DNA from: Lentisphaeria bacterium
GTDB taxonomy: Bacteria; Verrucomicrobiota; Lentisphaeria; Victivallales; UBA1829
Reading direction: 5' to 3'
Length of the DNA: 12,511 nt
NCBI GenBank assembly: GCA_017504325.1
Contig: JAFVRL010000175.1
Span: 1-12,511, forward strand
Shown here: piece by piece, positions 6,794-12,511 of the stretch
Layout of the letters: each line of letters begins with the position of its first letter
Position numbering within the stretch: position 1 is the first letter of the stretch
Notes under the pieces: model-generated
What the model was told of the DNA's origin: nothing
Database searches by the model: none
What the model saw: only the letters and a program-made list of their open reading frames with translations
Position numbers and translations under genes: made by a program

Positions 6794-8098
6794 ATGGATC
6801 GTTTGAAAAAGATCGGGAAAGTAAAAACATTTTCTTCAAAGGAAATCCGTTCTTCCCGTATCGGTATCGGTTTTGAAAAACTTGACCGGGATGCTTTTGA
6901 ACCGGAAAAAGCCTATGATAAAGTAGCGGCAACTGGCGCAAAGTTTGTGCGTATCCAGTCCGGCTGGGCTAAAACGGAAAAGGAAAAAGGTGTTTACGAT
7001 TTTGTCTGGCTGGATTCCATTGTGGATAATCTTGTCCGGCGGGGAATGATCCCCTGGATGTGTCTCTGTTACGGTAACGGTGTATATGATGAATATGCCC
7101 GGGGTTTTTTCGGTGCGGTGGGATGCGATCCCCGTACGGAAGAAGCTAAAGAAGGCTGGGTAAATTATGTGAAAGCAACCGTTTCCCGCTACAAAGGAAA
7201 AGTAAATTCCTATGAAGTCTGGAACGAGCCTGACGGCGTCTGGTGCTGGAAACACGGGGTAAGCGGTAAAGAATACGGGGATTTTGTGATCCTTACCGCC
7301 AAAGCCGTCAGAGAAGCCGATCCGGAAGCAAAAGTCATTTTCGGCAGTCAGTGTATGTTTTCCCTGGAATGGCTTGCCGGGGTACTTTCCACCGGAGCGG
7401 CAGATTACTGCGACGCCTATACCTATCACAACTATTTCCCGGATGAAGTCAAACTGCCTCCTTCCGTACAGGCGGCAAAAGCTCTGATCCATGAATATAA
7501 TCCAGCCATAAAGATCATTCAGGGGGAAACCGGCTGTCCTTCCAGAAGTGACGGATCCGGGGCAATGTACTGCGGCGCATGGACTGAAGCAAGGCAGGCT
7601 AAATTCATGGCAAGACATACGGTGACAGATTTTATCAGCGATGTGGAGTTCTGTTCCTATTTCTCCTGTATGGATATGATCGAAGCACTCAACGGCAGAA
7701 CGGATGATGCCGCTTCCTATAAAGATTTCGGTTATTTCGGGATCCTTTCCGCAACATTTGATAAAAATGGTAAAGCAACAGGAGTTTATACTCCCAAGCC
7801 TTCTTATTATACATTCCAGACTCTTGCATCTGTATTCAAAGAAGAGTTTACCGTAACGGAAGTACCGGTAATGATCTCTGCTTTTTCCCGTCCTTCCCCC
7901 AGACTTCTCAGCCGCAGGGAGATGGAAGCAGGCAGTTTTATGCGTGCTGGCTTTTCCCGTCCCAACGGTTCAAAAGCCTTCGCCTACTGGTATCCAACAG
8001 ATCTTCTGACAACATCTTTTGAATCCACCATCACCATTGAGAGTGCAGTAAAAGGCACTCCCCGCCTGATCGACCTTCTGGATGGAAGTGTGTATTAG
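6794..8098 (+). CDS. Clan GH-A glycosidase (GH39/GH5-like), cut short by an in-frame TAG
   Basis: As written this encodes 434 residues. The TIM barrel covers about residues 20-345. VWNEPDG (142-148) supplies the acid/base Glu145 in the NEP motif of clan GH-A, and QGETGCP (243-249) the likely nucleophile Glu245 about 100 residues later, with AYTYHNYF (208-215) between. A C-terminal beta domain begins near 350 and is interrupted: the frame stops at TAG (8096-8098) but remains open for 62 further codons to a TGA at 8285-8287. The intact parent was probably 497 residues. Both catalytic Glu residues precede the stop, but loss of part of the beta domain may destabilise the enzyme. There is no signal peptide, so it would be cytoplasmic. 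The start lies one base after the gmhB stop, with GGAG at 6780-6783 about ten bases upstream. The exact GH family is unresolved. Confidence 0.75.
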   Translation: MDRLKKIGKVKTFSSKEIRSSRIGIGFEKLDRDAFEPEKAYDKVAATGAKFVRIQSGWAKTEKEKGVYDFVWLDSIVDNLVRRGMIPWMCLCYGNGVYDEYARGFFGAVGCDPRTEEAKEGWVNYVKATVSRYKGKVNSYEVWNEPDGVWCWKHGVSGKEYGDFVILTAKAVREADPEAKVIFGSQCMFSLEWLAGVLSTGAADYCDAYTYHNYFPDEVKLPPSVQAAKALIHEYNPAIKIIQGETGCPSRSDGSGAMYCGAWTEARQAKFMARHTVTDFISDVEFCSYFSCMDMIEALNGRTDDAASYKDFGYFGILSATFDKNGKATGVYTPKPSYYTFQTLASVFKEEFTVTEVPVMISAFSRPSPRLLSRREMEAGSFMRAGFSRPNGSKAFAYWYPTDLLTTSFESTITIESAVKGTPRLIDLLDGSVY

Positions 8099-8287
8099 AT
8101 CCCTGAAAAAATGATGGAAAAAAGTTCCCCGACAAAGGCGGTGGACATCAACGGAAAAACAAGTGATGTCCCGGCGGAAAAGACATATAATGAAAAGACA
8201 TCATTTTGCAGGTTTGTGAATTTCCCTGTAAGAGATTATCCGCTTCTTCTTACATTCGGCGATTTTGCGGAAATCGAAGAATGTTGA
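8096..8287 (+). pseudogene. Severed C-terminal tail of the GH-A glycosidase gene (amber codon plus 62 codons)
   Basis: Directly after TAG at 8096-8098 the same frame reads 62 sense codons ending with TGA at 8285-8287. The translation is protein-like, beginning IPEKMMEKSS and ending NFPVRDYPLLLTFGDFAEIE, which looks like the final beta strands of a glycosidase C-terminal domain. The Met-Met just inside has no Shine-Dalgarno, so it is not a separate gene. The tail ends one base before the converging membrane-protein gene, as expected for the original 3' end. Possible causes are one substitution (for example GAG to TAG), a sequencing or assembly error, or amber suppression. All other complete genes here end in TAA or TGA. 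Confidence 0.75.
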
Positions 8288-8288
8288 T

Positions 8289-10091
8289 TCAGTCTGCCGG
8301 ATACTGAAAAACTTTCCGTACTTTTCCGTCTTCCCCGGCAATGATCCAGAATGCCTTTTGATCTCCCCGTTTCTTCAGATATTTTCTGATGGCGGGGAGA
8401 TCCATTTTATCCCACGGAGTATAAAGAAAAAGCTCCAATCCTTTTCTTACACTTCTTCTGTCCTCTGAACTGGGGATGGGATTGGTGATACAAGGTTTCC
8501 ACAAAAGGAACGGGAGCCAGTGGGTTTGGTTGATCCGGGAAGGATCAACGATCACATAGGCATTTTCCGGCAGTTTTTCTGCAACAGACTTTGCAAGAAT
8601 CTGTACCGGCATGGAGGAATATACCAATGTACTGCGTGTATAAAAATTCATACATCCGTAACAAACGGCAAGCAGGGTGAATATGATTGCCGGATATTTT
8701 ATCTTACGGATGGATTTATGCCGGAATATCCTGTAAAGCAGAAAACCTGTCAGGATGGAAAAGGGCAGCATTGCCATGGTAAAAACTCTTGACGGAACAA
8801 AAAGCGAAAAACTTTTTCCATAAAAGGGGAGGGCAATACAGTAACGGAACACAACATCCAGAAAAAGAAATCCTCCGAATGATGCCAATGCCCATACAAG
8901 AAGAAACTGTTTTTCCGCTTTGAAAGAGATTTTTTTGCGGAAAAGGAAGATCAAAAGAAGCGTGAAAATTCCGGCAGCGAGGGGAATACTGCCGTTTTCC
9001 AGTATTTTCAGAAAAGTAAAGGGCGGTTCATCATCAAAACGGAATACTTCCGAGTGTTGCGTGCTTCCTGCTGACCTGATCTGGAAAATGATTCCCGGAA
9101 GATAAAGAATACAGGCAGGGAATCCGGGCAGGACAAGAGTTTTCCATATCCGCCATAAATCATCTTTCCGGGCGAATATACAGAGAAGAGTATATATAAA
9201 GAGTATAAAGGCAACAATAACAACACTCATGTGGTGACACAATCCGAAGGAACCCCACAGAACTGCACAGTAAAAATAATCTTTCTTTTCCATATTTTGA
9301 CAGGATAAGGCAAAATAAGCAAGAGCGGAAAAGAAGAAAAAGCCCACCGCAGTGGGATAACCACCCCAGCTCCAGAAACTGGAATATGTCCCCAGATTGC
9401 CGAGAAAAATATAGGTGAGAAAGGCAAAAAATCCGGCGGAAATACTGTTGAACACCTTTTGCGATATTCCCCAGATCAGTAAAGCCGACGGCAGAACAAG
9501 GGCGAACATCAATAATTTCTGTGCTTGAGGTATGGCAGAAAGTCCCTCCGGCAGAAATTTACACAATGAACCATATTTTGCAGTAAGGGCAATAAGAACA
9601 TGGGAGCCTTGAGGATAGTTCATGGAAATATTTTCAAAGGGCAGCCATGAAGAACTTAAAACTCCTTCTTTCAATATTTTTCCGGCAAGTAGTGCATGGA
9701 AGGCGGGATCCCAGCCGCAGGGAAGTTCTTTTTCACAGGCAAGAAACCATAAAAAAAGAAATGCGGCAGCAAGGATAAGAAAATATATCGTACTGTCCGG
9801 CAAATCAAGTTTATTGTTCCGGGCGGCAGTTTCAATGGCGTTTTTCCATCCTTCTGCCTTCTTTTGCCAGAATGTTTTTCTCCCCCATACATGAATAACG
9901 GCAAAAACAAGGAGGACGACCGGCAGAAAAACTGTCAGGTTCCACAAATGGAACAACGCAAGGAAATATCCTCCGCCGAGAAGAAAGGCTAAAGAAAAAG
10001 CCATGCCGAACCCCAGTTCCCCGGGAAGATTTCTGCCGCCTCTTCTGATGAATGGTACAGCTCCAATAAGCATGAGGATCGTTAAAAGCAT
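8289..10091 (-). CDS. Polytopic GT-C-like membrane protein, probable glycosyltransferase
   Basis: This 600-residue protein has roughly 12 hydrophobic membrane segments (for example near residues 2-16, 28-68, 101-118, 194-208, 215-232, 245-262, 285-305, 318-337, 370-385, 396-415, 440-453 and 467-481). A hydrophilic C-terminal domain follows from about 495 to 600. After an early membrane segment lies CGWDPAFHALLAGKI (125-139), followed by NYPQGSHVL (158-166). An acidic/His site in the first large external loop and a later 'YP.G' stretch are typical of GT-C enzymes that use polyprenyl-phosphate sugars, such as GT39/GT83-like proteins. Its likely role is adding a sugar to an envelope glycan or protein outside the inner membrane. 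TAAGGAG (10103-10097) serves as ribosome site and overlaps the dinG stop codon, so the two are co-transcribed and probably coupled. Sequence motifs do not define the donor or acceptor. Confidence 0.65.
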   Translation of the reverse strand: MLLTILMLIGAVPFIRRGGRNLPGELGFGMAFSLAFLLGGGYFLALFHLWNLTVFLPVVLLVFAVIHVWGRKTFWQKKAEGWKNAIETAARNNKLDLPDSTIYFLILAAAFLFLWFLACEKELPCGWDPAFHALLAGKILKEGVLSSSWLPFENISMNYPQGSHVLIALTAKYGSLCKFLPEGLSAIPQAQKLLMFALVLPSALLIWGISQKVFNSISAGFFAFLTYIFLGNLGTYSSFWSWGGYPTAVGFFFFSALAYFALSCQNMEKKDYFYCAVLWGSFGLCHHMSVVIVAFILFIYTLLCIFARKDDLWRIWKTLVLPGFPACILYLPGIIFQIRSAGSTQHSEVFRFDDEPPFTFLKILENGSIPLAAGIFTLLLIFLFRKKISFKAEKQFLLVWALASFGGFLFLDVVFRYCIALPFYGKSFSLFVPSRVFTMAMLPFSILTGFLLYRIFRHKSIRKIKYPAIIFTLLAVCYGCMNFYTRSTLVYSSMPVQILAKSVAEKLPENAYVIVDPSRINQTHWLPFLLWKPCITNPIPSSEDRRSVRKGLELFLYTPWDKMDLPAIRKYLKKRGDQKAFWIIAGEDGKVRKVFQYPAD

Positions 10092-10100
10092 AAGTTCTCC

Positions 10101-12206
10101 TTAAAAATAAACAATGGGACATTTGGGGAGGGAATTGAGAAACAGCCTCCCGTAATATTTTGTAACGATACGGGGGTCAAGAACCACAATGATCCCGGTG
10201 TCGCTTTTACTGCGGATCAATCTTCCCGCCCCCTGCCGGAACATGAGAACTGCGTTGGGGATGGAATAATCTTCAAAGGGGCGTCCCCCCTGTTTCTGGA
10301 TGAGTTCGCACCTTGCTTCCGTAAGGGGATGGGAGGGAACGGCAAAGGGGAGTTTGGTAATAATGACATTGCTCAATGCTTCCCCCGGCACATCCACTCC
10401 CGTCCAGAAACTTGACGCCCCGAAAATAACGCCGTTACCGCATTTTTTAAATTCCTCGATCATGCCCGTTCTGCCCAGTGAATCCCCATGCCGGAAAAAC
10501 TTCCACGGGGAATGACGGAAATATTCCTCCAGAATTTCTGCACATTTCCGCAGCATGGAGTAATTGGTAAAAAGAACAAACGCTCTGCCTGCCGTAAAGT
10601 TGATAAAATCTTTGATGGCGGATGAGGCAGACTCATTGTATTGGGGATCGGAAGGCTGGGGCATACTTTTGCCCAGATAGAGTTTTACCTGTTTTTCATA
10701 ATCGAAAGGAGAATCCAGAAGAAGAGTATCCCCGTTGGCAAAGCCTGTTCTTTTGCAGAAATAGTCCAGTGATCCATTGACAGCAAGAGTGGCACTGGTC
10801 ACGACAGTGGGAATGGGACGGGAGAAAAGCAGTTTATGCAAAAGCTCGGCTACTTGCAGCGGAGCAGAATATAATTCAATAACGATATTGCCGGAAAAGG
10901 GACTCTTTTTCTCTTCGATCCAATAGACGGTATCCGATTGTCCCATGGCAATGAAATCCCGGATGCTTTCCCGGAATGTCATGGACCGTTCGATCTGCGC
11001 CAGGATCTCGCCTGCAAAATCCTTCTGTCCTTCCTCCTCCTGATCTTCCGCATAGTCTTTTAGTCTGCGTTCCAGATCCTCAAGAGCTTCGGAAAGATGA
11101 TCTTCAAATCTGCCCGGATGTCTGATCCGCAGACATTTGTCCGGGATATTTTCAAGAAGGACGGCAAACTGGTCAAAAAATACCGTGGAAAGATCGTGGA
11201 GACGGTCAACCGTCGTCCGCAGAACGAGGGAATTTTCCCCGGGCCGCACAAGCAGACCTCTGCCGTTTTTCGGATTGTATAATCTGTTGAGAAAACCTTT
11301 GATCTGATTGGAGGCAACATACATTCCAAGATGCTTTGCAGCATTATCCTCCAGAGATTGTCCTTCATCAAAAACAATGGCGGAGTGATTGGGAAGCGGG
11401 GTGTTTTCCAGTTCTTCAACGGCACGGATCTTGAGATCTACGAAGAATAGGGCATGATTGGTTACCAGAACATCAGCCTTGTCCCATTCCTTCCTTGCAT
11501 TCCAGTAAAAACAGGAACGGAAAAAACGGCAGGCAGGTCCGTTGCAGGAGGCTCCTTCACTGCATACGAAATTCCATACATTGCGTTCCACGGAAAAAGG
11601 GAGGTCTCCGTAAAAACCGCTGGATGTGGAGTCCGACCACATGACAAGTTTATCAATATCCTCTTCAAACATTGCAGTGGGGAGAAATTCGTCTTTTCTG
11701 TCACCGGATGCAAGGGAAAGCCGTTTGCGGCACAGATAGTTGCCTCTGCCCACAGCAATGGCATAAGTAAAATTCAACCCGGTAAGTTCTTTAAGAAGCG
11801 GCAGATCCTTGCGGATCAGCTGTTCCTGCAAAGTGATGGTTTCTGTCGTGACGATCACAGGACGATGTACTGCCATAGCATGATAAATGGCAGGGACGAG
11901 ATAGGCAAAACTTTTTCCGACTCCGGTAGGAGCTTCCACACAAAGATTCTTTCCGTCTTCAAAACTTGCCGCCACTGCCAGAGCCATGTCCACCTGCTGT
12001 TTGCGGTATTCGTAGGGGCGTCCGCCGTGTTCGGCAGCTTTTTTCAGCGGGGAATCATGGGAGAAAAATTCCACTGTGGCAGAAAGAGCATTGGAAGAAG
12101 CTGCTGTATAGTTTACTTCCAAGTCTTCCATCTTCTGTAATTTTTCCCATGCCGCATCTGCGGGATGGATCGTCTCTGTATTGAATGGATCTGTTATTTC
12201 GATCAT
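10101..12206 (-). CDS. dinG: DinG-family ATP-dependent DNA helicase (XPD-like, Fe-S)
   Basis: This is a superfamily 2 helicase of 701 residues, close to the usual DinG length. Numbering from the start chosen here: Walker A APTGVGKS at 92-99; four cysteines of the Fe-S domain at 215, 221, 226 and 232 in the CSEGASC...CRFFRSC segment; motif II DEGQ at 280-283, where DEAH is usual; TSATL at 470-474; and motif VI QGAGRLIRS at 658-666. DinG unwinds DNA 5'-3', including R-loops and D-loops, and aids replication and repair. An upstream in-frame TTG at 12266 would add 20 residues, but it lies inside the -35 box of a strong promoter. The ATG at 12206 has AGGA (12213-12216) six bases upstream and is preferred. 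The gene leads a two-gene operon, nine bases ahead of the GT-C-like gene. No LexA-type box was recognised. Confidence 0.88.
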   Translation of the reverse strand: MIEITDPFNTETIHPADAAWEKLQKMEDLEVNYTAASSNALSATVEFFSHDSPLKKAAEHGGRPYEYRKQQVDMALAVAASFEDGKNLCVEAPTGVGKSFAYLVPAIYHAMAVHRPVIVTTETITLQEQLIRKDLPLLKELTGLNFTYAIAVGRGNYLCRKRLSLASGDRKDEFLPTAMFEEDIDKLVMWSDSTSSGFYGDLPFSVERNVWNFVCSEGASCNGPACRFFRSCFYWNARKEWDKADVLVTNHALFFVDLKIRAVEELENTPLPNHSAIVFDEGQSLEDNAAKHLGMYVASNQIKGFLNRLYNPKNGRGLLVRPGENSLVLRTTVDRLHDLSTVFFDQFAVLLENIPDKCLRIRHPGRFEDHLSEALEDLERRLKDYAEDQEEEGQKDFAGEILAQIERSMTFRESIRDFIAMGQSDTVYWIEEKKSPFSGNIVIELYSAPLQVAELLHKLLFSRPIPTVVTSATLAVNGSLDYFCKRTGFANGDTLLLDSPFDYEKQVKLYLGKSMPQPSDPQYNESASSAIKDFINFTAGRAFVLFTNYSMLRKCAEILEEYFRHSPWKFFRHGDSLGRTGMIEEFKKCGNGVIFGASSFWTGVDVPGEALSNVIITKLPFAVPSHPLTEARCELIQKQGGRPFEDYSIPNAVLMFRQGAGRLIRSKSDTGIIVVLDPRIVTKYYGRLFLNSLPKCPIVYF

Positions 12207-12216
12207 TGTGTGTCCT
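12204..12216 (-). promoter_or_regulatory. Ribosome binding site that fixes the dinG start
   Basis: On the minus strand, AGGA (12216-12213) is followed by CACACA and then ATG (12206-12204). This spacing of six bases supports the ATG over the TTG 60 bases upstream, which has no purine-rich site of its own in the correct position and would have to lie downstream of the transcription start. Confidence 0.6.
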
Positions 12217-12237
12217 GCTGTTCGTTTACCTGTATAT

Positions 12238-12266
12238 AATATAGTTGCACTGCGGATGTCTTTCAA
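12238..12266 (-). promoter_or_regulatory. Sigma70-type promoter of the dinG operon
   Basis: On the minus strand TTGAAA (12266-12261) and TATATT (12243-12238) are separated by exactly 17 bases. Both hexamers are close to consensus. Transcription should begin near 12231, leaving a leader of about 25 bases to the ATG at 12206. This is the best-formed promoter in the window. Confidence 0.7.
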
Positions 12267-12306
12267 GGGGTGGGGGCTTTTTTCAGGAAAGAACGGTTGA
12301 AAGACA
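12257..12306. repeat. Perfect 10-bp inverted repeat overlapping the dinG -35 box
   Basis: TGTCTTTCAA (12257-12266) and TTGAAAGACA (12297-12306) are exact reverse complements separated by 30 bases. The left arm contains the dinG -35 element, so a protein bound here would affect dinG transcription. The right arm would present a TTGAAA hexamer on the plus strand, but no convincing -10 follows at 17 bases. It could be an operator or chance. Confidence 0.4.
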
Positions 12307-12375
12307 CAGATATCCCATATTTTTCATATATGTTTTGTAAAACGATCAGGAAACTCTGCTTGAAACCGGAAAAAA
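12307..12375. other. Intergenic stretch with no recognised feature
   Basis: AT-rich DNA between the inverted repeat upstream of dinG and the palindrome array. No start codon with a ribosome site, convincing promoter or tRNA-like fold was seen on either strand. Short reading frames through it are not protein-like. Confidence 0.5.
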
Positions 12376-12507
12376 AGTATATGATAAGTCCCATCGGGAC
12401 GGTAGAACCCAGCCCGGGGTTTCAACCCCGGGACACAAGTCTCCCCTATGAATGGAGTCCCGCAAGGGACGCAGGAAAATACCTGTAGAAATTGGGGAGA
12501 GTATATG
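12376..12507. repeat. GC-rich palindrome array (REP/MITE-like or structured RNA element)
   Basis: Four hairpins occur within about 100 bases of otherwise AT-rich intergenic DNA. They are GTCCC-ATC-GGGAC (12388-12400); CCCGGGGTT/AACCCCGGG (12413-12432, 8-9 bp stem); GTCCC-GCAA-GGGAC (12457-12470, a GNRA-type tetraloop); and CAGG/CCTG (12472-12485). TCTCCCC (12440-12446) pairs with GGGGAGA (12494-12500) and encloses the last two, giving a possible three-way junction. The octamer AGTATATG occurs at both sides (12376-12383 and 12500-12507), either as a flanking duplication or as the start of another copy. The region has no plausible protein. The element resembles dispersed REP-type repeats, but copy number cannot be seen from one window. 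Confidence 0.6.
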
Positions 12508-12511
12508 TGAA

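Noticed and set aside
6836..7618. 260-codon minus-strand frame antisense to the GH-A glycosidase
   Set aside because: The plus strand encodes both catalytic Glu motifs of clan GH-A in this interval. The antisense protein is low-complexity and unlike any family.
8113..8287. Independent small gene starting at the Met-Met after the amber codon
   Set aside because: No Shine-Dalgarno precedes it, it is in the same frame as the truncated glycosidase, and its sequence reads as the end of that protein's C-terminal domain.
12388..12485. CRISPR array
   Set aside because: The palindromes differ from each other and are not evenly spaced. There are no identical direct repeats with unique spacers and no cas genes nearby.
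12270..12488. 72-codon plus-strand frame over the palindrome array
   Set aside because: The reading frame is produced by the repeated GC-rich palindromes. It has no ribosome site, and such translations are typical spurious products of REP-like repeats.

Overview
The window looks like chromosomal DNA of a Gram-negative, glycan-degrading bacterium of the Lentisphaerota (Victivallales) type, probably gut-associated. This is inferred from gene content: a large secreted DUF4838 protein with a CBM9-like domain, a cytoplasmic GH20-type enzyme, a clan GH-A glycosidase and a stand-alone GmhB-like HAD phosphatase. No rRNA or marker gene is present to prove the taxonomy. No tRNA, CRISPR array, phage gene or transposase gene was seen.

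Layout, left to right. (1) Positions 1-258 hold the N-terminus of a minus-strand gene that runs off the left edge, probably an M28-type peptidase. (2) Positions 373-3321, minus strand, encode a 982-residue secreted DUF4838/CBM9-like protein, followed by two hairpins that probably end its transcript. (3) Positions 3322-3622 are a divergent AT-rich control region with two different pairs of 21-bp-spaced direct repeats, the geometry expected of an AraC-type regulator. (4) Positions 3623-8098 (originally to 8287) are a compact plus-strand operon of four genes: GH20-type hexosaminidase, endonuclease/exonuclease/phosphatase-fold hydrolase, GmhB-like phosphatase and a clan GH-A glycosidase. The last gene carries an in-frame TAG that cuts off a 62-codon C-terminal tail which is still open and protein-like. 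(5) Positions 8289-12206, minus strand, encode a DinG-family helicase followed by a polytopic GT-C-like membrane protein, with a clear sigma70-type promoter upstream of dinG. The two operons converge with one base between them. (6) Positions 12267-12511 contain no gene. They hold an inverted repeat next to the dinG promoter and a compact array of GC-rich palindromes that looks like a REP/MITE-type or structured RNA element.

Working model (inference): the secreted DUF4838/CBM9-like protein binds or processes a hexosamine-containing glycan outside the cytoplasm, and the divergent operon finishes the breakdown inside the cell. The GH20 and GH-A enzymes would cleave imported oligosaccharides, while the EEP and HAD proteins would remove phosphate from phosphorylated sugars or phosphodiester substituents. 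The shared regulatory region suggests both arms are controlled together by one inducer. The dinG/GT-C pair is unrelated to this and combines DNA maintenance with envelope glycosylation.
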